Part shown: positions 45,466 through 54,010 of the stretch, piece after piece
How the letters are laid out: every line of letters starts with the position of its first letter
Position numbering within the stretch: position 1 is the stretch's first letter
DNA from: an uncultured Campylobacter sp.
Lineage (GTDB): Bacteria > Campylobacterota > Campylobacteria > Campylobacterales > Campylobacteraceae
DNA: 64,000 nucleotides
Direction of reading: 5' to 3'
NCBI RefSeq assembly: GCF_963526985.1
Contig: NZ_CAURPW010000007.1
Coordinates: forward strand, 57,569 to 121,568
Translations under genes and position numbers: made by a program
Notes under the pieces: generated by a model
Seen by the model: only the letters and a program-made list of their open reading frames with translations
Databases searched by the model: none
What the model was told of the DNA's origin: nothing

Positions 45466-46001
45466 TTTATCCCCTCCTCTACGTCTTTAGTTATGCGCTC
45501 TACGGCTTGGGCTTTTTTGCACTCGGGGCAGATATATAGATAGTCTTTAGCCTCTTCTAGTCTGCCGGGGAGCAAATTTGCCGTGCTGAGCTTTGAAAAA
45601 GTATAGTTGATAAGGCGAACGGGCGTATAGGGCTTGCCGCAGCATTTGCACTTTTGCATCTCTAGCTCGCCGCGCTGGATTAGCGCGCTCTTGTCAAATT
45701 TAACCGCAAGCTCGAAACCCTGGCTTAGACGCACGCCGCCAGTCGGACAAACCTCGTCGCAGCGTCCGCAAAATATGCATCGTCCGCAGTCAAACTGCCA
45801 CACGAGCTTATCTTGCTTTTCGTTCATCTTTAGCTCTATGGCGTTGCTAGGGCACGCTACGCCGCACGCCGCGCAGCCTATGCAAAGCTCGTAGGTGTAA
45901 AACGGCTGCCCGCGGAAATTTTCTGGCACCTTATAAGGCTCAAACGGATAGGCGTAGGTCGCCTTTCCGTATTTTTCGGTTACGTCAAATAACTTCATCA
46001 T
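45462..46001 (-). CDS. hyfH: hydrogenase-4 ferredoxin-like subunit (NuoI-like)
   Basis: 179 residues with two 4Fe-4S motifs, CIGCAACGVACPSNA and CGRCIFCGRCDEVCPTGG. Two further pairs, CKCCG and CPEC, near the C-terminus may bind a metal. It relays electrons within the peripheral arm. It overlaps hyfG and hyfI by 4 bp each. Confidence 0.93.
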   Translation of the reverse strand: MMKLFDVTEKYGKATYAYPFEPYKVPENFRGQPFYTYELCIGCAACGVACPSNAIELKMNEKQDKLVWQFDCGRCIFCGRCDEVCPTGGVRLSQGFELAVKFDKSALIQRGELEMQKCKCCGKPYTPVRLINYTFSKLSTANLLPGRLEEAKDYLYICPECKKAQAVERITKDVEEGIK

Positions 46002-47734
46002 CTTAAATCCTTTTTGCTAATTTTGCCCGTTTGGCAAAATTTCTTAAGGTCTTTTTCGGTTAAAATTTTGCTCTTTTTGGTGTTTACGTCTACGACCGTA
46101 ACGCGGTCGGTGCAAGAGTAGCACGGATCTAGCGAGCAGACGATTAGCGCCGCGTCCGAAATGTTGTTTCCGCGGAACTGATAGCGAAGGCTAGGCCAGT
46201 TGTTATAAGTAGCCGCGCGGCATCTCCAGCGGAAAACTTTTTGCGCGCTGCCTTGCATGATCCAGTGGACGTTTTCGCCGCGAGGAGCTTCTACGTGTCC
46301 GAGAGCGAAATTTTCAGGCTTTATCATCGTTTTTGGATCGATTGATATCGGCGTTTGAGGCATTAGCTCCAAACACTGCCTGATGATATGTATAGACTCT
46401 TTTAGCTCGTTATATCTCACGACTTCGCGGCTAAATACGTCTCCGCCGTGCTCTACGTAGACTTTAAATTCGATATTTTTAAAGAAATCGTAAGGGTGGT
46501 CGTAGCGGTTGTCGCGCTTTAGACCAGAGCCTCGCATATTAGGCCCCACGGGGCTAAAGTCTCTTGCTACTTGCTTATCTAGCACGCCCACGCCTTTCCA
46601 GCGCGCGATTTGGCGTTTATCGTCCATAACCGCGTCCCAAATTTCAGAAATTTGAACGTCGAGCTTGTTTATCATCTCGATGCCCTTTTTTATCTCGTTA
46701 TCGGTCATATCGCGGCGAAGTCCGCCCATGATGACGTTGCCGTAGGTTTTACGACCGCCCGTTACTAGCTGGGCTAACTCCATAGAGTACTCGCGCACTC
46801 TAAAGATATGCATGAAGGCGTTATAGTTACCCGTTACCTCGCAAGCTAGACCGATGTTTAAAAGATGGCTGTGAAGGCGCTCGATCTCAAGGCAAATCAC
46901 GCGGATAGCCTGCGCCCTTAGCGGAACTTCAAGCCTGATAGCTTTTTCGGCCGCTTCTATACACGCAATCGCGTGAGCGTAGCCGCAAATTCCGCAGACG
47001 CGCTCTGCAAGATATCCCATCTGATCGTAGTTCATACGGTTTTCGGCTAGCTTTTCCATACCGCGGTGCTGATAAAAGAGGCGGTAGTCCGCATCTATAA
47101 TCTCGTCGCCGTCGCAAAATAACCTAAAGTGTCCCGGCTCGTCGCTAGTTACGTGCAAAGGCCCAAGCGGCACGTCGATGACGCTATCGCCTTTTGGAAA
47201 TAAAAACTCGGTGTCGGGCTCATCTTGGTGAGCGACGGGATCTGGGCGGTAGCGGTAGTCCATCGCGTCTTTTCTAAGCGGATAAAGACCGTCCGGCCAA
47301 TCGTCGCTTAGCACCAATCTACGCTTATCGGGCAAGCCCTCGGCTACTAGGCCGAACATATCGTAGGCTTCTCTTTCGTACCAAACGCAAGCAGGCACTA
47401 GCGGCGTAACCGACGGAAAAGTCGGATCGACGCCGGGAATTAGCGTTTTAACGGTGATAAAGCACTTATCCTCGGCGGCAAAGTCGTCTTCTTCCGTCAT
47501 CTTGCCGCCCTCCATAGATAAAGCGTAGTAAAGTGCAAAACAGCCGTTTATAGTCCTCTCGTCGCTAGGTATCATCGTAGAGATGAAACCGCCGATATCG
47601 TAGTAAAGGGTCTTAACCGCAAGCGGAAGGTCGTTTCTGTCCACTAGGACGGTGATTTGGTCGTCGGCTTGGCGGGTTACTTCTAGAACCTTTACCTTTG
47701 TTTTTAAAATTTCAACGAATTTATCGCCTCTCAT
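45998..47734 (-). CDS. hyfG: hydrogenase-4 large subunit, NiFe catalytic
   Basis: 578 residues. A NuoC-like N-terminal domain (about 1-160) is fused to a NuoD-like NiFe domain. All four nickel ligands are kept: Cys247 and Cys250 in RVCGICG, Cys538 and Cys541 in DPCYSC. This separates it from complex I, which lacks them. The 34-residue tail after CTDR (544) is the likely site of HycI-type cleavage. It makes H2 from protons or oxidises it. Confidence 0.96.
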   Translation of the reverse strand: MRGDKFVEILKTKVKVLEVTRQADDQITVLVDRNDLPLAVKTLYYDIGGFISTMIPSDERTINGCFALYYALSMEGGKMTEEDDFAAEDKCFITVKTLIPGVDPTFPSVTPLVPACVWYEREAYDMFGLVAEGLPDKRRLVLSDDWPDGLYPLRKDAMDYRYRPDPVAHQDEPDTEFLFPKGDSVIDVPLGPLHVTSDEPGHFRLFCDGDEIIDADYRLFYQHRGMEKLAENRMNYDQMGYLAERVCGICGYAHAIACIEAAEKAIRLEVPLRAQAIRVICLEIERLHSHLLNIGLACEVTGNYNAFMHIFRVREYSMELAQLVTGGRKTYGNVIMGGLRRDMTDNEIKKGIEMINKLDVQISEIWDAVMDDKRQIARWKGVGVLDKQVARDFSPVGPNMRGSGLKRDNRYDHPYDFFKNIEFKVYVEHGGDVFSREVVRYNELKESIHIIRQCLELMPQTPISIDPKTMIKPENFALGHVEAPRGENVHWIMQGSAQKVFRWRCRAATYNNWPSLRYQFRGNNISDAALIVCSLDPCYSCTDRVTVVDVNTKKSKILTEKDLKKFCQTGKISKKDLR

Positions 47735-49212
47735 AATAGTTCTCCAGTTATTATCTTCACGCCGTTTTCAACCAGCGTATAAAAGTTATCCACGTGCCAA
47801 ACGCCAAAGATTATAATCAAAGCGCAAAGCAGGATAAGCGGTAAATTTTCTAATATACTCATCTCTTTATTATGAACGACCGCAGCTTTAGGTTCGCCAA
47901 AGCTTGCTAAGTTAAAGTGCGAGAAGTCCGCGATAAAGATGATGGCAAGAGCTATCGCAAATAAAGCGACGCTAAAGTATTGACCGCTATTTACGGCGCC
48001 GACGAAGACGTTAAATTCGCTAACGAATATCGCAAACGCGGGCACGCCTACCAGCGAGCAAACCGCCGCGCCAAACATCATCGTAGTTACGGGAGCTATC
48101 TTTATCATACCGCCCATTTTGCTCATATCTTTGTGTCCGTAAATTCTAGCGATATTGCCCGTTGAGCAAAATGCAAGAGCTTTGGTAAAGCTGTGAGCTA
48201 GGCAGTGGAATATAGCCGCAAATAGCCCGAAAGGTCCACCCACTCCCAAAGCAAAAGCTATAACGCCCATATGCACGATAGAGTGGTAGGCAAACATCCT
48301 TTTTACGTCGTGTTGCCTGATTAGGAAAATTCCGCCCACAAATAGCGTGATAAGACCGGAAACTATCATCACGCTTTGAACGAACTCCATACCCGTAGCT
48401 TGAGCCGCGATAGCGTAATATCTAAAAAGAGCTAACATCGCGCACTTTAGCAAAACGCCAGAAAGCAGAGCCGAAATCGGAGCGGGGCCTTGGGCGTGAA
48501 CGTCGGGAAGCCAGGTGTGCGTAGGGGCTAGACCCGCTTTGGTGCCAAATCCGATTAGAGCGAAGATAAATATAAGCTTGGCGACGCCTGTATCCAAATT
48601 TGCCGCGTTGGTCATTATACTCGTCCATAACATCGCAGCCTCGCCGTCCTTAATCTCTACGTAAGTCGCAGAGTAAAGAAGTACGGTCGCATAAAGCGCG
48701 AACGCTAGGCCGATAGAGCAAAGGACTATGTATTTATAGCCGCTCTCGGTTGATTTTTGATCTTTTAGGATCGCGACTAGGAACACGGACGAAAGCGTAG
48801 TAGCCTCGATCGCAGCCCACATAAACGCGACGTTGTTACAGATGACGCTTAGAGTCATAGTAAAGATAAACACGTGGCTAAGCGCGTAGTATTTTTTAAG
48901 CGCGCTTAAATTTATATGTCCCTCTTCAAGCTCCCATCTCATATAATGGGTCGCGTATAAATTTACTAGTAGTCCCGTAACCGCGATAAGTATCAAAAAT
49001 ACGCAGCCAAGGCTGTCTAAAAACAAAAATTTATCGTGCGCGTAAAACGTACCGCCCGTTAAAACCTTGCTTACGTTAAATAGCAAGGCTAAAGACGTAA
49101 CCGCGCTAACTGCAACGTGAAGCAAACTCAAAAAAGCGTAATTTTTCGGAGAGAAAAATAGCAGTATCGCTCCAAGAAGCGGTAAAATTAATATCAAAGT
49201 TAAACTATCCAT
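47731..49212 (-). CDS. hyfF: hydrogenase-4 antiporter-like subunit (NuoN/MrpD-like)
   Basis: 493 residues with about 14 membrane helices. Typical antiporter blocks: MWAAIEATTLSSVFLVAI, GFGTKAGLAPTHTWLPDVHA and the HSIVHMG segment with the conserved charged residues. It probably moves protons coupled to electron flow. It overlaps hyfG by 4 bp. Confidence 0.92.
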   Translation of the reverse strand: MDSLTLILILPLLGAILLFFSPKNYAFLSLLHVAVSAVTSLALLFNVSKVLTGGTFYAHDKFLFLDSLGCVFLILIAVTGLLVNLYATHYMRWELEEGHINLSALKKYYALSHVFIFTMTLSVICNNVAFMWAAIEATTLSSVFLVAILKDQKSTESGYKYIVLCSIGLAFALYATVLLYSATYVEIKDGEAAMLWTSIMTNAANLDTGVAKLIFIFALIGFGTKAGLAPTHTWLPDVHAQGPAPISALLSGVLLKCAMLALFRYYAIAAQATGMEFVQSVMIVSGLITLFVGGIFLIRQHDVKRMFAYHSIVHMGVIAFALGVGGPFGLFAAIFHCLAHSFTKALAFCSTGNIARIYGHKDMSKMGGMIKIAPVTTMMFGAAVCSLVGVPAFAIFVSEFNVFVGAVNSGQYFSVALFAIALAIIFIADFSHFNLASFGEPKAAVVHNKEMSILENLPLILLCALIIIFGVWHVDNFYTLVENGVKIITGELL

Positions 49213-49214
49213 CT

Positions 49215-49859
49215 CTATCCCCTTAAATTCGTAGCCTTAGACGTATCAAGGCTGCCGTATGCTTTATAAAATCTAATCGCTAAAACGCTCATAATGATAA
49301 CCGCAAAAATCGCGTCGGTTAAAATTCCAAGCTCGACGAGCTCGTTTGAGTTGTAAGCCATGAGCGCTAGGCTTAGATGTATGCCGTTTTCAAAAAGGCA
49401 ATAAGCTAAAATTTGCTTGATAAACGAGTTTCTAAGCATAAAGCCAAAAACCCCCATCATAAATACGCAAACCGCGGCTAGTAGCATTATCTTTTCTTTA
49501 ATAAGCGAAAACTCCAAAAATATCGGATTAATACTCATCGCTAAAGCCAAACTAAAACCCATCGCTATAACGGGGCTCACGAAAAAGCCGCCTACAGGCT
49601 CGTCTTCGTGCACGACGCCAAGATTTCTAATAAGCCAAAGCAAGATCGCAGGCACGAATAAAACCTTCGTAAAAAACGCCACGACCGCCCATGTAGATAG
49701 TTGCTCGGCGTTAAATTTAGACGACAACGCAAAAAATATCCCGACTAATAGTAGCGTCTGGACTCCGTAAACTATGACGGATAGCTTTAAGCTTCTTAGC
49801 CCGAAAACCGCCAAAGACGTTACCATCATACAGATAGCCAAAGTATCTAAAATATTCAT
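49215..49859 (-). CDS. hyfE: hydrogenase-4 membrane subunit HyfE
   Basis: 214 residues, about seven hydrophobic helices. The conserved C-terminal block AYCLFENGIHLSLALMAY, with its NuoK-like Glu, marks HyfE. It follows hyfC by 1 bp; no hyfD lies between, unlike in E. coli. Confidence 0.88.
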   Translation of the reverse strand: MNILDTLAICMMVTSLAVFGLRSLKLSVIVYGVQTLLLVGIFFALSSKFNAEQLSTWAVVAFFTKVLFVPAILLWLIRNLGVVHEDEPVGGFFVSPVIAMGFSLALAMSINPIFLEFSLIKEKIMLLAAVCVFMMGVFGFMLRNSFIKQILAYCLFENGIHLSLALMAYNSNELVELGILTDAIFAVIIMSVLAIRFYKAYGSLDTSKATNLRG

Positions 49860-49860
49860 C

Positions 49861-50790
49861 TCACACCCCCACGACGTAAAGCGTCAAAGCCGCAAAAGAT
49901 ATAGCTAGAGCAGCTAGAGCGTTTTTACGTAAGCTCGAAGTCATCTGGAACCTAGGTCCGAAGTTATCTATAAACACGGCCGCTACGTAAAACACTCCCG
50001 TTTTTAAGACGAAGATTATCACGGCTAAAAACGGATTGCTAAAATTCCACGGCTCGAAAATCGAAAGGAAAAGTCCGATCATCGCAAATTGTTTTAAGAT
50101 AAGCGAAGCTTGAACTAGGCCTAAATCAGAGCCCGCGTATTCGCCTAGCAAGCCTTCTTGCAACTCTTGCTCGGCTTCTGCTAGGTCAAAAGGCTTTCTG
50201 CCGGTTTCAACGTATATGCACCACAAAAACGCTATCGAAGCGACCGCAAAGCTTGGGATCTGGTATCCGATCTGGCCGCTTTTTACCATTGATTGGATTT
50301 CTACTAAATTTGACGTTCCGGCCGCAAGCATAACGACGATTAGGCACATTATCATCACCGGCTCTACGTAGACGGCTAGCATCTGCTCTCTACCGCCGCC
50401 GGTGGCCGCAAACGGGTTGCCGCTATCCATAGAAGCAGCGCCGAAAACAAAGCGAAGTAGCGCACCTAGGTAAAGGATCACGAATATGTCCGAATACGCT
50501 CCAAAAATCGTGCTTTTACTATAAGTAATAGGAATAGCCGCTAGTATCGCCGCCGAAGTAGCAAACAAGAAAAACGGAGCCTGCCTAAATACCCAGTGAG
50601 AGCATGCAGGCACGGTTCTACCGCGTCTAAAAAGCTTTATGATGTCGCGATACGTCTGGAAAAAATCGCTACCTTGTTTTGATTGCAGTTTGGCTCTTAG
50701 TTTCCTAGCCATACCGTCAAACAAGGGCGCAACCAAGACGATGACGACTACTTGAAATATCATCAAAAGTATAGTCTGTAAAATTTCCAT
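49861..50790 (-). CDS. hyfC: hydrogenase-4 membrane subunit HyfC (NuoH-like)
   Basis: 309 residues, eight helices. NuoH-type segments: the TYRDIIKLFRRG loop, RKPFDLAEAEQELQEGLLGE and GSDLGLVQASL. It anchors the peripheral arm to the membrane. It is 10 bp from hyfB and 1 bp from hyfE. Confidence 0.93.
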   Translation of the reverse strand: MEILQTILLMIFQVVVIVLVAPLFDGMARKLRAKLQSKQGSDFFQTYRDIIKLFRRGRTVPACSHWVFRQAPFFLFATSAAILAAIPITYSKSTIFGAYSDIFVILYLGALLRFVFGAASMDSGNPFAATGGGREQMLAVYVEPVMIMCLIVVMLAAGTSNLVEIQSMVKSGQIGYQIPSFAVASIAFLWCIYVETGRKPFDLAEAEQELQEGLLGEYAGSDLGLVQASLILKQFAMIGLFLSIFEPWNFSNPFLAVIIFVLKTGVFYVAAVFIDNFGPRFQMTSSLRKNALAALAISFAALTLYVVGV

Positions 50791-50800
50791 CTCACGCCCC

Positions 50801-52768
50801 CTATATCAAAAAGTAGCTAACCGCTAGTATCGCACAAAGATATATGAGGATATATAGCGCGTAAACGTTGGTGTAGCCGCTTTGCATTATGCCTATTTTA
50901 TCGGCGACCTTTTCGGTAAATTTAATCACCGGCTCGTAAAATAGCCCCCACCAGATATCTTTTGGATGGTTGTGATACTCGACCGGGTTAAAATAGCCTT
51001 TAGTCACGACTTTTCTCTCGCCTTTAAACAGCCAGTTCATTATGCGTCTTAGATCGCCCGTGAAAGGACCGCCCGTCATTTGCATGCGAGAGCTATACTT
51101 AAATCCGCAAGCCCAAGGATCGGTCTCGCGAGGTTTCTCGCGGTTTGCTTTCATCACGGCTAAAATCGCAAAAGGCAAAACCATAGTAGAACACAAGATG
51201 ATGGCTATAAGCGGAGTTGAAACGACGCTGCCTAAATTTGAGGTCAAATTTATACCGTGGCTAGCTACGTAACCGCCTGCGCCGCCTATGGAATTTACGG
51301 CCGTTTGGATGTAGCCGACGACTACGTTAGCTCCGATACCAAAGCCTATACAGCCGATCATTAGCACGATCATGCCAAGCACCATAAATATCGGGCTTTC
51401 TTTTGCGTTTTCCCAAATTTTCTGATCTCTTGGAGTTCCCGCAAAGATTACTGCATAAAGCTTAAGGTGCATGCCGACTAACACACCCGTAAGCGCTAGC
51501 GCAACGACTGAAAGCGTAAAGGCGTATCTAGTAAAGATGCCCTGCTCTAGCGCGCCTTGAAGCATACCTTGATAGGTAAACCACTCGGATACGAAGCCGT
51601 TAACGGGAGGAAGCGCCGCGATACCCATGATACCGATAAACATACCAACGGAAGTCCAAGGCATCTTTTTAGCTAGGCCGCCTAGCACGTCCATATCACG
51701 AGTGTGCGTAGCGTGCAAAACCGAACCCGCGCAAAGAAACAAAAGTCCTTTAAATATCGCGTGGTTAACCACGTGGTAGCATCCGGCTAAAAATCCGATC
51801 GCAGCAAGAGTCATATTTCCCGCGGCTAGGCCGTATAGGCCGGTGCCAAGACCGAGCAAGATGATGCCGATGTTTTCGACAGAGTGATAGGCAAGAAGCG
51901 CTTTGTAGTCGTGCTGACAAAGAGCGTAAAGAACGCCAAACAGCGAACTAGCGGCGCCCAAAATCAAAACGGTCAAGCCAAAGTAAATGCTTAAAGGCAA
52001 GAAAAGCGTAAATTTAACTAGAGTAAATAGCGCAACCTTTATCATTACGCCGCTCATTAGAGCAGAGACGTTTGAAGGAGCGGCCGGGTGAGCCATCGGT
52101 AGCCATACGTGAAACGGCCACATGCCCGCTTTGCTGCCAAAACCGACCAAAAATAGTATAAACACCACGACGCTGGCCGCAGTCGGCATATTTAGGTGGG
52201 CAAATTTGCTAAATTCGGCGCTGCCGGCGTAGTGAGCCATTATTAGCAGTCCGCAAGTGATACAAAACGCGCCGACTTGAGCTATGCCAAGATACACCAT
52301 CACCGCTTTTAGCGTGCCTTTGCCGTCGTTTACGAGGATGAGGAAAGACGAGATAAGCGTCATAAGCTCCCACAAAACGATGAAGCAAAATACGTTATTT
52401 GCGCTGATGACTAGAAGCATCGAAAGGATGAAAAGGTTAAACAAACAGGCAAAAACGCCTACGCTTGCTTTTTTTATGTATTCTTCCGCGTAGCTCATAC
52501 CGTAGACGCTGCTGGCAAAGCCGATAAAGACGACTACGAAGCTAAAGAAATTTCCAAGCGGAGTTAGCTCGAATTTCGGCGTATACAAAAAATCGCCGCC
52601 AAGAGCGAAGCCCTGTATCGTTCCCATATGCGCCACAAAGTAGCAAAGCGCGTAAAAACAGCTGATCGCGCTTAGTCCAAAGCCGATTTTTACGGCTGAT
52701 TTTTGAGCGCCGTAGAGCAGGATGCTAACGGCGGCGCTAACTAAGAAAAGCAGATACACACCTACCAT
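50801..52768 (-). CDS. hyfB: hydrogenase-4 antiporter-like subunit HyfB (NuoL-like)
   Basis: 655 residues with about 16 helices. Blocks include WELMTLISSFLILVNDG, GFGSKAGMWPFHVWLPMAHP and AYHSVENIGIILLG. The conserved Lys and His of the proton channel are present. It overlaps hyfA by 7 bp. Together with HyfF it gives two antiporter-like units, against three in E. coli Hyf. Confidence 0.93.
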   Translation of the reverse strand: MVGVYLLFLVSAAVSILLYGAQKSAVKIGFGLSAISCFYALCYFVAHMGTIQGFALGGDFLYTPKFELTPLGNFFSFVVVFIGFASSVYGMSYAEEYIKKASVGVFACLFNLFILSMLLVISANNVFCFIVLWELMTLISSFLILVNDGKGTLKAVMVYLGIAQVGAFCITCGLLIMAHYAGSAEFSKFAHLNMPTAASVVVFILFLVGFGSKAGMWPFHVWLPMAHPAAPSNVSALMSGVMIKVALFTLVKFTLFLPLSIYFGLTVLILGAASSLFGVLYALCQHDYKALLAYHSVENIGIILLGLGTGLYGLAAGNMTLAAIGFLAGCYHVVNHAIFKGLLFLCAGSVLHATHTRDMDVLGGLAKKMPWTSVGMFIGIMGIAALPPVNGFVSEWFTYQGMLQGALEQGIFTRYAFTLSVVALALTGVLVGMHLKLYAVIFAGTPRDQKIWENAKESPIFMVLGMIVLMIGCIGFGIGANVVVGYIQTAVNSIGGAGGYVASHGINLTSNLGSVVSTPLIAIILCSTMVLPFAILAVMKANREKPRETDPWACGFKYSSRMQMTGGPFTGDLRRIMNWLFKGERKVVTKGYFNPVEYHNHPKDIWWGLFYEPVIKFTEKVADKIGIMQSGYTNVYALYILIYLCAILAVSYFLI

Positions 52769-53508
52769 CTCGCACCCCCTTTTGCGCCGCTATTTTCGTC
52801 GTTCATAGCGCGCGAATTTGACGCCGCTTGCTCTCTTGCCTGCTCGCTAGGAGTTTTGTCAAGCTCCTTGATGACGATGACGTCGCCCTCGCCGTCCACG
52901 TCCTGAGCGCCGATATCGGCTAAAACGTGAGGCTCTTTTAAATTTCCGCTTCCGCGTAAAATTTTATCGACGAAAGCCTGAGCCGCCTCTTGCTCGATCT
53001 TGTTGCCAAGCTTGTGATGGCTGTGCAAAGGATCGACCATGATGATGGCGCTGGTCGGACAAACCTCGACGCACGCAGGGCCGTTTTCGCGTCCGAAGCA
53101 CATATCGCACTTTATCGCGGTGTTTTTCGCGCCGGCTTGACTTTCGATTTCGAGGTAGTATTTGGGCTCTACCGCGTAATTAACCGACGGCATGAGCTCG
53201 GCACTTGAGCTTATCGCGCCGTAAGGGCAAGCGATAGTGCAGAGTTTGCAGCCTATACAAATCTCTTCGTGAAGCTCGATGTAGTTGTCGTCAAACCTTA
53301 GCGCCCCGGTAGGGCACACGTTCGCGCAAGGACCGTCATCGCACTGGCGACACTGCGTCGGCATGACGCCCTTTGCCTGGCGCAATACAGTTAGCCTAGC
53401 CTTTGAGAGCTTGCCGCGCTCATAGGCGCTACGGAAACATGCCGCCATGCAAGTAGCGCAACCGATACAACGTTTGTAATCGGCGATCACAAATTTATGT
53501 CGTTTCAT
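52762..53508 (-). CDS. hyfA: hydrogenase-4 electron-transfer subunit HyfA
   Basis: 248 residues with four 4Fe-4S motifs: CIGCATCMAACFRSA, CRQCDDGPCANVCPTGA, CIGCKLCTIACPYGA and CDMCFGRENGPACVEVCPTS. It is the HycB/HyfA-type link to formate dehydrogenase. The C-terminal 70 residues are low complexity and hydrophilic. First gene of the operon, with an AAGGGAG ribosome site. Confidence 0.92.
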   Translation of the reverse strand: MKRHKFVIADYKRCIGCATCMAACFRSAYERGKLSKARLTVLRQAKGVMPTQCRQCDDGPCANVCPTGALRFDDNYIELHEEICIGCKLCTIACPYGAISSSAELMPSVNYAVEPKYYLEIESQAGAKNTAIKCDMCFGRENGPACVEVCPTSAIIMVDPLHSHHKLGNKIEQEAAQAFVDKILRGSGNLKEPHVLADIGAQDVDGEGDVIVIKELDKTPSEQAREQAASNSRAMNDENSGAKGGARW

Positions 53509-54010
53509 AAATTCTCCCTTCTACTTGTTTTTTGATTCTTGATTACTCTTAAATCTTGAAGCAATTTTATTACTTTTAAAAATTTATTTCCGTCATCTGT
53601 CTGACGAATTTTGTATTTTTTAGATTAATTTTTATGAATTATTTATTTTTAAGTTTATTTTTAAATTTACGGTGATATAGGCTTTCTTTTAAACTTATGC
53701 GAATATAAAAATATTACGCACGAACTATCAGGTACTAAAAGAGAGCATTTTAGTCCTAAAATATTTTAAAAAACTTAAGCAAAAATTTAAGTATAAATTT
53801 TAAAATTTTAGCTCTTACGAATTTAAACTCGTAATAACTAATACTAAATTTACGCCTTTTAGGTTCGCGGTCCGAATTGGTTAAATTTACGTTCGCCCAA
53901 GCCGGCCCAAAACGCGCGGCCTAAGATAAATTCGCTATTTTAATCGGTAAATTTGCGTGATTTTTATCTGTTTTTAGATAAAATCCGCCAAAAATTTAAA
54001 GGTAAATTTA
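53509..54010. other. divergent promoter region between hyfA and mnmG
   Basis: 502 bp, AT-rich and without a gene. CGTCA-TCTGTC-TGACG (53591-53606) is a perfect 5-bp inverted repeat 83 bp upstream of hyfA. A -10-like GATAAAAT lies near 53978, upstream of mnmG. I searched for a sigma-54 promoter (GGCAC/TTGC) facing hyfA and saw none. Confidence 0.5.
53591..53606 (-). promoter_or_regulatory. inverted repeat, possible hyf operator
   Basis: CGTCA-N6-TGACG about 83 bp before the hyfA start codon, within an otherwise AT-rich stretch. The half-site and spacing fit a dimeric transcription factor such as a CRP/FNR-type or LysR-type protein, but none is identified. Confidence 0.35.

Noticed and set aside
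45998..53508. The hyf genes as respiratory complex I (nuo)
   Set aside because: The large subunit keeps all four nickel-binding cysteines (RVCGICG and DPCYSC), the order is that of hyf, and a hydrogenase protease gene follows.
53509..54010. Sigma-54 promoter for hyf
   Set aside because: No GGCAC-N5-TTGC-like element faces hyfA in the region read by eye.
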